DNA from: Bacteroides sp. GM023
Lineage (GTDB): Bacteria; Bacteroidota; Bacteroidia; Bacteroidales; Bacteroidaceae
Direction of reading: 5' to 3'
NCBI RefSeq assembly: GCF_014750685.1
Contig: NZ_JAAXGE010000006.1
Location: forward strand, 124,001-188,000
Length of the DNA stretch: 64,000 nt
Shown here: in pieces, positions 12,871 to 22,053 of the stretch
Numbering within the stretch: the first letter of the stretch is position 1
Layout: the number at the start of each line of letters is the position of its first letter
Made by a program: the position numbers and the translations under genes
Notes under the pieces: model-generated
Database searches by the model: none
Told to the model about the DNA's origin: nothing
Seen by the model: the letters and a program-made list of their open reading frames with translations, nothing else

Positions 12871-12927
12871 GTAAAGAGTTGATATAAATCAAGTCGAGTG
12901 CTAAAAAACCTTTTTTGCCACCCGGAC

Positions 12928-12961
12928 TTTGCAAAAAGTATAAATATAAGTCCTATATTTG
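12928..12961 (+). promoter_or_regulatory. Bacteroides-type promoter for the small lipoprotein gene
   Basis: TTTG at 12928-12931 and TATATTTG at 12954-12961 form -33 and -7 boxes with a 22-bp spacer, slightly longer than the usual 19-21. The ATG follows at 12981. Confidence 0.6.
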
Positions 12962-12980
12962 CAGCCGTTAAAAGAGAAAG

Positions 12981-13358
12981 ATGAAACAAAGCTTAAAATT
13001 CGGACTACTTTTAGTACTGACTTTGCTTATTCATTGTGCCACAGATGGAACAATGGAAAATATTTGCAAAGTTTCCTTGCCGACTTATCGGCAAGAGAAG
13101 TGCTATGTATCCCAGGACCATCCGGTACACAATGCTTTGGAACGTCTTTATAACTTCTATTCTACCCAATCCTGCGACATGAGTCATACGGAAGTTGCAC
13201 ATGTTCCGGCAGATAAGAGTATGCTATTGCTGATAGCTTATTTCTGCGAACATTACAAACTTCAAAGTCCGCCCGATTCTGCGTCGCCCCGAACTCCTAC
13301 TTATTTCTACGATCCTATCTCCTATTATATATATGGGTTAAGAAAGATTGTGGTTTAG
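12981..13358 (+). CDS. Small hypothetical lipoprotein
   Basis: I do not recognise this 125-residue protein. It begins with a basic residue, a hydrophobic stretch (FGLLLVLTLLI) and HC at residues 18-19, which fits a lipoprotein signal peptide with Cys19 as the lipidated residue. The mature part is short, with several further cysteines and a Pro/Ser-rich stretch near residues 95-105. It has its own upstream promoter, lies between trkH and nuoA on the same strand, and ends 116 bp before nuoA. The context says nothing firm about function. It could be transcribed into the nuo operon. Confidence 0.7.
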   Translation: MKQSLKFGLLLVLTLLIHCATDGTMENICKVSLPTYRQEKCYVSQDHPVHNALERLYNFYSTQSCDMSHTEVAHVPADKSMLLLIAYFCEHYKLQSPPDSASPRTPTYFYDPISYYIYGLRKIVV

Positions 13359-13474
13359 ACAACAGTACAGTCGACTTTTTTGCTCGTCATTTATATTACA
13401 GTTGGTTTTCCCCCAGAGGGTGGATAAGCTAGTTGTTGATTTCTATAATATTCAATCTAAACAGCTATTGAATT

Positions 13475-13825
13475 ATGAATTTTACATTTTTAGTTGTTGT
13501 TTTACTGACAGCACTTGCTTTTGTCGGTGTAGTGATAGCCCTTTCGCGTGCTATTTCACCCCGTTCGTACAATGTGCAAAAGTTTGAAGCTTACGAATGT
13601 GGTATCCCGACACGTGGTAAATCATGGATGCAGTTCCGTGTAGGTTACTACCTGTTTGCTATCCTGTTCCTGATGTTCGACGTTGAGACAGCTTTTCTGT
13701 TTCCGTGGGCGGTGGTCATGCGTGAAATGGGGCCGCAGGGACTTATCAGTGTTCTCTTCTTCTTTATTATTCTAGTTCTGGGCCTTGCTTATGCCTGGAG
13801 GAAAGGAGCTTTGGAATGGAAATAA
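13475..13825 (+). CDS. nuoA: NADH-quinone oxidoreductase subunit A
   Basis: This 116-residue membrane subunit sits near the quinone channel of complex I. Three hydrophobic helices are seen, with the family loop [13 protein letters not shown] between helices 1 and 2 and [16 protein letters not shown] in helix 2. It is the first gene of the nuo operon and its last 10 bases overlap nuoB. I could not identify a convincing -7 box immediately upstream. Confidence 0.95.
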   Translation: MNFTFLVVVLLTALAFVGVVIALSRAISPRSYNVQKFEAYECGIPTRGKSWMQFRVGYYLFAILFLMFDVETAFLFPWAVVMREMGPQGLISVLFFFIILVLGLAYAWRKGALEWK

Positions 13826-14418
13826 CCAAAAAGCCAAAAATAAAATCAATTCCGTATGAGGAGTTCATCGACAATGAATCATTGGAAAAGTTGGTCAGGG
13901 AACTCAATGCCGGAGGGGCAAACGTCGCTCTCGGAGTTCTCGATGACTTTATCAACTGGGGACGCAGCAATTCGCTGTGGCCGCTTACTTTCGCTACCAG
14001 TTGTTGCGGTATCGAATTTATGGCACTGGGTGCCGCGCGTTATGACATGGCCCGCTTTGGGTTTGAAGTAGCCCGTGCCAGTCCGCGCCAGGCCGATATG
14101 ATTATGGTATGCGGAACAATCACTAACAAAATGGCTCCGGTATTGAAGCGGCTTTACGACCAAATGCCCGACCCGAAATATGTGGTTGCCGTAGGTGGAT
14201 GCGCTGTCAGCGGTGGTCCTTTCAAGAAGTCCTACCACGTAGTGAACGGAGTGGACAAGATTCTTCCGGTAGATGTGTATATTCCCGGATGTCCGCCGCG
14301 TCCCGAGGCTTTCTATTATGGCATGATGCAGTTACAACGCAAAGTGAAGATAGAGAAGTTCTTTGGTGGAGTGAACAGAAAAGAGAAGAAACCGGATTAT
14401 ATAAAAGATGAAGAATGA
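13816..14418 (+). CDS. nuoB: NADH-quinone oxidoreductase subunit B
   Basis: This 200-residue peripheral-arm subunit binds cluster N2, the last iron-sulfur centre before quinone. The ligand pair Cys63-Cys64 lies in [13 protein letters not shown], and further ligands are in VGGCAVSGG and [10 protein letters not shown]. It overlaps nuoA by 10 bp. The C-terminal tail is lysine-rich. All four ligand cysteines appear present, so the site for electron transfer to quinone should be intact. Confidence 0.96.
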   Translation: MEITKKPKIKSIPYEEFIDNESLEKLVRELNAGGANVALGVLDDFINWGRSNSLWPLTFATSCCGIEFMALGAARYDMARFGFEVARASPRQADMIMVCGTITNKMAPVLKRLYDQMPDPKYVVAVGGCAVSGGPFKKSYHVVNGVDKILPVDVYIPGCPPRPEAFYYGMMQLQRKVKIEKFFGGVNRKEKKPDYIKDEE

Positions 14419-14445
14419 TTCTACATTCTTAATTAATAAGGATTT

Positions 14446-16038
14446 ATGCAAGAAATACAATTTATAGCCCCTGCAGCATTACACGACGAGATGCTGCGCT
14501 TGCGAAATGAAAAGCAGATGGACTTTCTCGAAAGCCTCACCGGTATGGACTGGGGAGTGGCGGATGAGAAAGACGCTCCGGAGAAACTCCGCGGTTTAGG
14601 CGTAGTCTATCATCTGGAATCTACTATCACGGGCGAACGGATAGCACTGAAAACTGCGACAATCAACCGTGACCTGCCGGAAATACCGTCTGTCAGCGAT
14701 ATATGGAAGATAGCTGACTTCTACGAACGCGAAGTTTTCGATTATTATGGTATCACCTTTATCGGTCATCCCGATATGCGTCGTCTGTATTTGCGTAACG
14801 ACTGGATAGGTTATCCGATGCGCAAAGACAACGACCCAGAGAAAGATAATCCGCTCTGCATGACCAATGAGGAAACATTCGATACAACTCAGGAAATTGA
14901 GTTGAACCCGGACGGAACAATCAAAAACAAAGAAACCAAACTCTTCGGAGAAGAAGAATATGTAGTCAATATCGGTCCGCAACACCCTGCAACTCACGGT
15001 GTAATGCGTTTCCGTGTTTCTCTTGAAGGTGAAATCATCCGTAAGATTGATGCGAACTGTGGATATATCCACCGTGGTATCGAGAAAATGAATGAAAGTC
15101 TTACCTATCCGCAGACACTGGCTCTGACAGACCGTCTTGATTATTTGGGTGCACATCAGAACCGTCATGCATTATGTATGTGTATCGAGAAGGCGATGGG
15201 TATCGAAGTCAGCGAACGCGTGCAGTATATCCGTACGATTATGGATGAATTGCAACGTATCGACTCTCACTTGTTGTTTTTCTCTGCTCTTGCCATGGAC
15301 TTGGGGGCATTGACGGCTTTCTTCTACGGATTCCGTGACCGTGAGAAGATTCTCGATATTTTCGAAGAAACATGCGGTGGACGTTTGATTATGAACTACA
15401 ACACGATTGGCGGCGTACAGGCTGACCTTCATCCTAACTTCGTCAAACGGGTAAAAGAGTTCATTCCGTATATGAGAGGAATTATCCACGAATATCACGA
15501 TATATTTACAGGCAACGTCATTGCTCAAAGTCGTATGAAAGGTGTGGGTGTGCTAAGTCGTGAAGATGCCATCTCTTTCGGCTGTACCGGTGGTACAGGC
15601 CGTGCTTCGGGTTGGGCTTGCGACGTGCGCAAGCGAATCCCTTATGGTGTATATGACAAAGTGGATTTCAAAGAAATCGTTTATACGGAAGGTGACTGCT
15701 TTGCCCGTTACCTCGTGCGTATGGATGAAATCATGGAAAGTATGAACATCATTGAGCAATTAATAGACAATATCCCCGAAGGGCCGTATCAGGAGAAGAT
15801 GAAGCCCATCATCCGTGTTCCCGAAGGCAGTTATTATGCTGCTGTGGAAGGAAGCCGTGGTGAGTTCGGTGTTTTCCTCGAAAGCCAGGGTGACAAGATG
15901 CCTTATCGTCTGCACTACCGCGCTACGGGATTGCCGCTTGTTGCCGCAGTCGACACCATCTGCCGCGGAGCGAAGATTGCCGACTTGATTGCTATCGGCG
16001 GAACACTGGACTATGTGGTTCCTGATATTGACAGATAA
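14446..16038 (+). CDS. nuoCD: Fused NADH-quinone oxidoreductase subunits C and D
   Basis: In this 530-residue fusion, residues about 1-130 match NuoC (ADFYEREVFDYYGITFIGHPD, broken here by family variation). Residues about 172-530 match the 49-kDa NuoD subunit, with NIGPQHPATHGVMRF at its start and hallmark stretches CGYIHRGIEK and SRGEFGVFLES. A charged linker of about 40 residues joins them. The two parts form the quinone-binding connection between the iron-sulfur chain and the membrane arm. It lies between nuoB and nuoH. Where nuoE, nuoF and nuoG would follow in E. coli, nuoH comes directly. Confidence 0.95.
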   Translation: MQEIQFIAPAALHDEMLRLRNEKQMDFLESLTGMDWGVADEKDAPEKLRGLGVVYHLESTITGERIALKTATINRDLPEIPSVSDIWKIADFYEREVFDYYGITFIGHPDMRRLYLRNDWIGYPMRKDNDPEKDNPLCMTNEETFDTTQEIELNPDGTIKNKETKLFGEEEYVVNIGPQHPATHGVMRFRVSLEGEIIRKIDANCGYIHRGIEKMNESLTYPQTLALTDRLDYLGAHQNRHALCMCIEKAMGIEVSERVQYIRTIMDELQRIDSHLLFFSALAMDLGALTAFFYGFRDREKILDIFEETCGGRLIMNYNTIGGVQADLHPNFVKRVKEFIPYMRGIIHEYHDIFTGNVIAQSRMKGVGVLSREDAISFGCTGGTGRASGWACDVRKRIPYGVYDKVDFKEIVYTEGDCFARYLVRMDEIMESMNIIEQLIDNIPEGPYQEKMKPIIRVPEGSYYAAVEGSRGEFGVFLESQGDKMPYRLHYRATGLPLVAAVDTICRGAKIADLIAIGGTLDYVVPDIDR

Positions 16039-16064
16039 GTATTAATTATTAGGTCTTAAAATAT

Positions 16065-17141
16065 ATGTTCGACTTTAGTATAGTAACAAACTGGATACAT
16101 GAGCTACTCCTCTCCGTTATGCCGGAAGGATTGGCCATCTTTATAGAATGTGTGGCTGTCGGCGTGTGCATCGTTGCATTGTATGCCATCCTCGCCATCA
16201 TCTTAATCTACATGGAACGTAAGGTTTGCGGTTTCTTCCAGTGCCGTCTCGGCCCGAACCGTGTTGGTAAATGGGGTTCTATCCAAGTGGTATGCGACGT
16301 GCTCAAAATGATGACCAAGGAAATCTTCATGCCGAAAGGCGCTGACCGTTTCCTCTACAACCTGGCTCCGTTCATGGTGATTATCGCCTCGTTCCTCACG
16401 TTCGCTTGTATTCCTTTTAATAAGGGAGCGGCGATTTTGGATTTCAATGTAGGTGTATTCTTCCTACTGGCAGCTTCCAGCATCGGAGTGGTTGGTATTT
16501 TGCTTGCCGGTTGGGGTAGTAACAATAAGTTTTCTCTGATTGGTGCCATGCGAAGTGGTGCGCAGATTATCAGTTATGAGCTTTCTGTCGGTATGAGCAT
16601 CATGACGATGGTGGTACTGATGGGAACCATGCAGTTCTCTGAAATCGTGGAAGGACAAGCCAATGGCTGGTTTATCTTCAAGGGACATATCCCTGCCGTG
16701 ATTGCCTTCATCATCTACCTGATTGCCGGAAACGCTGAATGTAACCGTGGCCCGTTCGACCTTCCCGAAGCGGAAAGTGAGCTGACTGCCGGATACCACA
16801 CCGAATATTCCGGTATGGGTTTCGGTTTCTTCTACCTGGCAGAATATCTGAACTTGTTTATCGTAGCGAGTGTTGCCGCTACTATCTTCCTGGGAGGATG
16901 GATGCCGCTGCACATCGTTGGCTTGGATGGATTCAATGCCGTAATGGATTATATCCCCGGCTTCATCTGGTTCTTCGGTAAAGCATTCTTTGTGGTATTC
17001 CTGCTGATGTGGATTAAATGGACTTTCCCACGCCTGCGTATCGACCAGATTCTGAACTTGGAATGGAAATACCTGGTTCCTATTTCTATGGTAAATCTAT
17101 TATTAATGGCATGTTGCGTAGCCTTCGGCTTCCATTTTTGA
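16065..17141 (+). CDS. nuoH: NADH-quinone oxidoreductase subunit H
   Basis: This 358-residue membrane subunit with about eight helices links the quinone site to the proton-pumping arm. Family motifs are [21 protein letters not shown], split here by its length, [21 protein letters not shown], and [17 protein letters not shown] near the end. It directly follows nuoCD with no nuoEFG between them. nuoI starts 12 bp after its stop. Confidence 0.96.
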   Translation: MFDFSIVTNWIHELLLSVMPEGLAIFIECVAVGVCIVALYAILAIILIYMERKVCGFFQCRLGPNRVGKWGSIQVVCDVLKMMTKEIFMPKGADRFLYNLAPFMVIIASFLTFACIPFNKGAAILDFNVGVFFLLAASSIGVVGILLAGWGSNNKFSLIGAMRSGAQIISYELSVGMSIMTMVVLMGTMQFSEIVEGQANGWFIFKGHIPAVIAFIIYLIAGNAECNRGPFDLPEAESELTAGYHTEYSGMGFGFFYLAEYLNLFIVASVAATIFLGGWMPLHIVGLDGFNAVMDYIPGFIWFFGKAFFVVFLLMWIKWTFPRLRIDQILNLEWKYLVPISMVNLLLMACCVAFGFHF

Positions 17142-17153
17142 TAAATAAGGATT

Positions 17154-17642
17154 ATGGAATATAAAGATAAAGAATATACATATTTAGGTGGGTTGGTTCA
17201 TGCCATCAGCACCTTGGCGACGGGGATGAAAACCAGCATTAAGGTTTACTTCCGCAAGAAAGTGACCGAGCAATATCCCGAGAACCGGAAAGAACTGAAA
17301 ATGTTCGACCGATTCCGCGGAACGCTGAATATGCCCCACAATGAGAATAATGAACATCGCTGCGTAGCCTGCGGATTGTGTCAGATAGCTTGTCCGAACG
17401 ACACAATCACAGTGACCAGCGAAACTATCGAAACAGAAGACGGCAAGAAGAAGAAAATCCTGGCGACCTACGAATATGACTTGGGCGCCTGTATGTTCTG
17501 CCAGCTTTGTGTGAATGCTTGTCCGCACGATGCGATTACGTTCGACCAAAACTTCGAACATGCCGTATTCGACAGAACGAAGCTCGTCCTGAAACTGAAT
17601 CACGACGGTAGTAAAGTAATAGAAAAGAAAAAAGAAGTTTAG
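17154..17642 (+). CDS. nuoI: NADH-quinone oxidoreductase subunit I
   Basis: This 162-residue 8Fe-ferredoxin-type subunit carries clusters N6a and N6b. Two CxxCxxCxxxCP motifs are complete: CVACGLCQIACP at Cys70, 73, 76, 80 and CMFCQLCVNACP at Cys113, 116, 119, 123. In a complex without NuoEFG this subunit is the outermost iron-sulfur protein and so a likely entry point for electrons from ferredoxin or another donor, which is an inference. It is 3 bp from nuoJ. Confidence 0.95.
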   Translation: MEYKDKEYTYLGGLVHAISTLATGMKTSIKVYFRKKVTEQYPENRKELKMFDRFRGTLNMPHNENNEHRCVACGLCQIACPNDTITVTSETIETEDGKKKKILATYEYDLGACMFCQLCVNACPHDAITFDQNFEHAVFDRTKLVLKLNHDGSKVIEKKKEV

Positions 17643-17644
17643 AT

Positions 17645-18157
17645 ATGGGATCAACACTTGAAACAGTAGTATTCTACTTTTTGGCAGCATTTATTATTGC
17701 TATGTCCATCATGACGGTGACTACCCAACGCATTGTCCGCTCGGCTACCTACCTGCTCTTCGTGCTTTTCGGCACGGCCGGCATCTATTTCTTGCTGGGT
17801 TATACCTTTTTGGGTTCTGTCCAAATCATGGTTTACGCCGGTGGTATCGTCGTGCTTTATGTATTCTCCATCCTGCTGACCAGTGGAGAGGGCGACCGAG
17901 CCGAGAAACTAAAACGAAGCAGGTTCCTGGCAGGACTCTTTACGATGGTTGCCGGCTTGGCAATTATCCTGTTTATCACGCTGAAACATAACTTTATGCA
18001 GACAGCCAATCTTGCCCCGCAGGAGATAAACATCCATGCCATCGGACACGCCTTGCTTAGTAGTGACAAATACGGCTATGTATTACCTTTCGAAGCTGTC
18101 AGTATCTTATTGCTGGCTTGTATCATCGGTGGTATCATGATTGCCCGAAAGAGATAA
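17645..18157 (+). CDS. nuoJ: NADH-quinone oxidoreductase subunit J
   Basis: This 170-residue membrane subunit has five hydrophobic segments and the family stretch GSVQIMVYAGGIVVLYVF. The shorter glycine-rich helix 3 region is present. It starts 3 bp after nuoI, so the two are probably translationally coupled. nuoK follows after about 36 bp. Confidence 0.93.
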   Translation: MGSTLETVVFYFLAAFIIAMSIMTVTTQRIVRSATYLLFVLFGTAGIYFLLGYTFLGSVQIMVYAGGIVVLYVFSILLTSGEGDRAEKLKRSRFLAGLFTMVAGLAIILFITLKHNFMQTANLAPQEINIHAIGHALLSSDKYGYVLPFEAVSILLLACIIGGIMIARKR

Positions 18158-18193
18158 GAACGAAAGTATTAACTATCAAACATTGAATTGAAT

Positions 18194-18502
18194 ATGATAC
18201 ACATGGAATATTACCTGGTAGTCTCTACCATCATGATGTTTGCAGGAATCTATGGATTCTTTACCCGCCGTAACACGCTGGCTATCCTGATTTCCGTAGA
18301 GTTAATGCTGAACGCCACGGACATCAACTTCGCCGTGTTCAACCGTTTTCTCTTCCCGGGAGGAATGGAAGGCTATTTCTTTGCCCTGTTTTCCATCGCC
18401 ATCTCGGCTGCGGAAACTGCCATAGCCATCGCCATCATGATTAATATCTACCGTAATCTCCGAAGCATCCAGGTACGCAACCTCGACGACCTCAAATGGT
18501 AA
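18194..18502 (+). CDS. nuoK: NADH-quinone oxidoreductase subunit K
   Basis: This is a 102-residue, three-helix antiporter-like subunit (related to MrpC). Conserved stretches are GIYGFFTRRNTLAILISVELMLNA, split by its length, with the membrane glutamate in SVELMLN, and a second glutamate in SAAETAIAIA. I chose the ATG at 18194; a longer frame needs TTG at 18188 and ATG 18203 is also possible. A small hairpin (GTGGCA / TGCCAC, 18513-18527) follows the stop in the 101-bp gap before nuoL. Confidence 0.93.
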   Translation: MIHMEYYLVVSTIMMFAGIYGFFTRRNTLAILISVELMLNATDINFAVFNRFLFPGGMEGYFFALFSIAISAAETAIAIAIMINIYRNLRSIQVRNLDDLKW

Positions 18503-18603
18503 AAGCGAGGCGGTGGCAAGGTGCCACTTCCAGGTTTCCATTCGGATGGACGGATTTATGATAAGTATAAGTAATAATAATATAAGTAATTAAAATAAAC
18601 TGT

Positions 18604-20493
18604 ATGGAACTAACAATTCTAATACTCCTTCTTCCTTTCTTCTCCTTCCTTATACTGGGAATAGGAGGAAAATGGATGTCGCATCGGACGGCGGGTATCA
18701 TCGGTACTTTGGTGCTGGGAACAGTAGCGATGCTGTCCTATGTGACTGCTTTCCAATATTTCTCCGCCCCGCGGCTGGAAGACGGAACATTTGCCACACT
18801 GATACCTTATAATTTCACGTGGCTTCCTTTTACAGAGACATTACACTTCGACTTGGGCATCCTGCTCGACCCTATATCTGTGATGATGTTGATTGTCATC
18901 TCCACCGTGTCACTGATGGTACATATCTACTCCTTCGGCTACATGAAAGGCGAGACTGGTTTTCAACGTTATTATGCTTTCCTTTCCCTGTTTACAATGT
19001 CTATGCTGGGACTGGTAGTAGCTACAAATATCTTCCAGATGTATCTCTTCTGGGAGTTGGTGGGTGTAAGTTCTTATTTATTAATCGGATTCTACTATAC
19101 AAAACCTGCGGCAGTATCCGCTTCCAAGAAAGCATTTATTGTCACTCGTTTTGCTGACTTAGGTTTCCTTATCGGTATCCTGATTTATGGATATTATGGC
19201 GGAACGTTCGGTTTCACTCCCGATACGGTATCACTGGTCAGCGGTGGAGCTGCCATGCTTCCATTAGCTCTCGGATTAATGTTCGTGGGTGGTGCCGGTA
19301 AGAGTGCGATGTTCCCGTTACACATTTGGTTGCCCGATGCAATGGAAGGTCCTACTCCGGTCAGTGCATTGATTCATGCGGCTACGATGGTAGTTGCCGG
19401 AGTTTATTTAGTGGCACGTATGTTCCCGCTTTTCATCGCTTATGCTCCGAATACATTGCATATGGTTGCTTGGGTAGGTGCATTTACGGCTTTCTATGCA
19501 GCAAGCGTAGCTTGTGTGCAATCGGACATCAAGCGTGTACTCGCTTTCTCCACTATTTCGCAGATTGGTTTTATGATGGTAGCTTTGGGCGTTTGTACTT
19601 CAATGAATCCACACGAAGGGGGATTGGGATATATGGCATCTATGTTCCACCTTTTCACACACGCCATGTTTAAAGCATTGCTCTTCCTGGGTGCAGGTAG
19701 CATTATCCATGCAGTACACTCCAATGAAATGTCGGCTATGGGCGGATTACGCAAATATATGCCTATCACTCACTGGACATTCCTGATTGCCTGTCTTGCC
19801 ATTGCGGGTATTCCCCCATTCTCCGGTTTCTTCTCGAAAGATGAGATTTTGGCAGCTTGCTTCCAATACAGTCCTGTAATGGGTTGGGTGATGACGGTAA
19901 TTGCTGCTATGACTGCTTTCTATATGTTCCGTCTTTATTATGGTATCTTTTGGGGCAAGGAAAACAAAGAGTTGCATGCACATCATACACCTCATGAGAG
20001 TCCGTTAGCTATGACTTTCCCGTTGATGTTCCTGGCAGCCGTTACTTGTGGAGCCGGATTTATTCCTTTCGGGCACTTTATCAGTTCGAATGGTGAATCT
20101 TATTCCATTCATCTCGACCCGTCAGTAGCTATCACAAGCGTTGTTATTGCCATTATTTCTATTGCGATCGCGACCTGGATGTATAAGAATGCCAAACAGC
20201 CTGTTGCCGATTCACTGGCTAAACAGTTCAAGGGATTGCACAAGGCTGCTTATAATCGTTTCTATATTGATGATATATACCAGTTCATTACGCATAAGAT
20301 TATCTTCCGCTGCATCTCCACCCCTATCGCCTGGTGGGACCGTCATGTAGTAGATGGATTCTTCAACTTCCTGGCATGGGCTACCAATACTACAAGCGAC
20401 GAAATCCGTGGTTTGCAGAGCGGTCAGGTACAGCAATATGCGTATGTGTTCCTCTGCGGTGCGTTGGCGCTTATCTTGCTGCTGATTCTCTAA
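18604..20493 (+). CDS. nuoL: NADH-quinone oxidoreductase subunit L
   Basis: This 629-residue antiporter-like proton-pumping subunit has many helices. Helix-TM5 and central lysine motifs are visible: MYLFWELVGVSSYLLIGFYY with its glutamate, GKSAMFPLHIWLPDAMEGPTPVSALIHAATMV (reported in parts), and VACVQSDIKRVLAFSTISQIG. The C-terminal part forms the long lateral helix in the known family. It follows a 101-bp gap after nuoK, the largest in the operon, and is followed by a repeat-rich linker to nuoM. Confidence 0.96.
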   Translation: MELTILILLLPFFSFLILGIGGKWMSHRTAGIIGTLVLGTVAMLSYVTAFQYFSAPRLEDGTFATLIPYNFTWLPFTETLHFDLGILLDPISVMMLIVISTVSLMVHIYSFGYMKGETGFQRYYAFLSLFTMSMLGLVVATNIFQMYLFWELVGVSSYLLIGFYYTKPAAVSASKKAFIVTRFADLGFLIGILIYGYYGGTFGFTPDTVSLVSGGAAMLPLALGLMFVGGAGKSAMFPLHIWLPDAMEGPTPVSALIHAATMVVAGVYLVARMFPLFIAYAPNTLHMVAWVGAFTAFYAASVACVQSDIKRVLAFSTISQIGFMMVALGVCTSMNPHEGGLGYMASMFHLFTHAMFKALLFLGAGSIIHAVHSNEMSAMGGLRKYMPITHWTFLIACLAIAGIPPFSGFFSKDEILAACFQYSPVMGWVMTVIAAMTAFYMFRLYYGIFWGKENKELHAHHTPHESPLAMTFPLMFLAAVTCGAGFIPFGHFISSNGESYSIHLDPSVAITSVVIAIISIAIATWMYKNAKQPVADSLAKQFKGLHKAAYNRFYIDDIYQFITHKIIFRCISTPIAWWDRHVVDGFFNFLAWATNTTSDEIRGLQSGQVQQYAYVFLCGALALILLLIL

Positions 20494-20531
20494 ATAGTAA
20501 ATAGTAAATCTTTAAATAGTAAATAATAAAG
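20491..20531 (+). repeat. TAAATAGTAAAT intercistronic repeat between nuoL and nuoM
   Basis: The segment begins with the nuoL stop codon and repeats TAAATAGTAAAT twice with a short variant between. It closely matches the linker at 22014-22053 after nuoM over about 40 nt. Confidence 0.8.
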
Positions 20532-22016
20532 ATGAATTTCTTATCAATATTCGTACTTATCCCCTTATTGATGCTGGCCGGACTTTGGGCAGCACGAGGA
20601 ATCAAAGCCATCCGGGGGGTTATGGTTACTGGCGCATCGGCACTTCTGATTGCCTCTGTCGTACTTACATTCATGTATTTGGGAGAGCGTAGTGCCGGCA
20701 ACACAGCAGAAATGCTATTCCGTGCAGATACCCTTTGGTATGCACCTCTTCATATCTCATACTCGGTAGGCGTCGACGGAATCTCGGTAGCCATGCTATT
20801 ACTGTCCGCCATCATCGTATTCACCGGAACATTTGCTTCCTGGCGTTTGCAACCGCTGACTAAAGAATATTTCCTTTGGTTCACCCTGTTGTCGATGGGA
20901 GTATTCGGGTTCTTTATCTCCGTGGACTTATTCACCATGTTTATGTTCTACGAAATAGCGCTGATACCTATGTACCTGCTGATCGGCGTATGGGGTTCGG
21001 GACGCAAAGAATATGCAGCCATGAAACTGACGCTAATGCTGATGGGCGGTTCCGCCTTTCTGCTGATCGGTATCCTCGGAATCTATTTCGGTTCGGGAGC
21101 TACCACCATGAACTTGCTTGAAATCGCGCAACTGCACAATATACCTTTTGCACAACAATGTATTTGGTTCCCGCTGACTTTCCTCGGCTTTGGTGTGTTG
21201 GGTGCTCTTTTCCCGTTCCATACCTGGAGTCCCGACGGTCACGCTTCCGCCCCGACAGCCGTATCCATGCTTCATGCCGGAGTATTGATGAAACTAGGTG
21301 GTTACGGATGTTTCCGTATCGCCATGTACCTGATGCCGGAAGCAGCTAACGAACTTTCCTGGATATTCCTGATACTGACAGGTATCTCTGTTGTCTACGG
21401 AGCTTTCTCCGCTTGCGTACAGACAGACTTGAAATACATCAACGCCTATTCTTCTGTATCCCACTGCGGACTGGTTCTTTTCGCTATCCTGATGCTCAAT
21501 CAGACAGCAGCGACGGGAGCTATCCTTCAGATGCTTTCACACGGATTGATGACAGCCTTGTTCTTTGCCCTAATTGGTATGATTTACGGACGTACTCACA
21601 CCCGTGACGTTCGCGAGCTTGCCGGTCTGATGAAAGTGATGCCATTCCTCAGCGTATGTTATGTCATTGCCGGTCTTGCCAACCTCGGTCTGCCGGGATT
21701 AAGCGGTTTCATTGCCGAGATGACTATCTTCGTCGGTTCTTTCCAGAACAACGATGTATTCCACCGTACACTGACCATCATCGCCTGCTCTTCGATTGTG
21801 ATAACAGCAGTCTATATCCTGCGCCTGGTAGGTAAGATTCTATACGGAACCTGCACCAACAAGCACCACCTCACACTGACTGATGCAACCTGGGACGAAC
21901 GTGTAGCTGTCATCTGCCTCATCGTTTGTGTAGCCGGACTGGGTATGGCTCCCTTCTGGGTCAGCCACATGATTGGTGAAAGTGTATTGCCGGTTGTCTC
22001 ACAACTGATACCCTAA
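20532..22016 (+). CDS. nuoM: NADH-quinone oxidoreductase subunit M
   Basis: This 494-residue antiporter-like subunit carries the conserved stretches DGISVAMLLLSAI, FMFYEIALIPMYLLIG with the membrane glutamate, FPFHTWSPDGHASAPTAVSM, and VQTDLKYINAYSSVSHCG. It has about fourteen helices, as expected. It is flanked on both sides by near-identical TAAATAGTAAAT linkers. Confidence 0.96.
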   Translation: MNFLSIFVLIPLLMLAGLWAARGIKAIRGVMVTGASALLIASVVLTFMYLGERSAGNTAEMLFRADTLWYAPLHISYSVGVDGISVAMLLLSAIIVFTGTFASWRLQPLTKEYFLWFTLLSMGVFGFFISVDLFTMFMFYEIALIPMYLLIGVWGSGRKEYAAMKLTLMLMGGSAFLLIGILGIYFGSGATTMNLLEIAQLHNIPFAQQCIWFPLTFLGFGVLGALFPFHTWSPDGHASAPTAVSMLHAGVLMKLGGYGCFRIAMYLMPEAANELSWIFLILTGISVVYGAFSACVQTDLKYINAYSSVSHCGLVLFAILMLNQTAATGAILQMLSHGLMTALFFALIGMIYGRTHTRDVRELAGLMKVMPFLSVCYVIAGLANLGLPGLSGFIAEMTIFVGSFQNNDVFHRTLTIIACSSIVITAVYILRLVGKILYGTCTNKHHLTLTDATWDERVAVICLIVCVAGLGMAPFWVSHMIGESVLPVVSQLIP

Positions 22017-22053
22017 ATAGTAAATTGTAAATCGTTAAATAGTAAATTACAAT
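22014..22053 (+). repeat. TAAATAGTAAAT intercistronic repeat between nuoM and nuoN
   Basis: Starting at the nuoM stop codon, this 40-nt linker repeats the pattern seen after nuoL, with only a few differences, and ends at the nuoN ATG. Confidence 0.8.
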
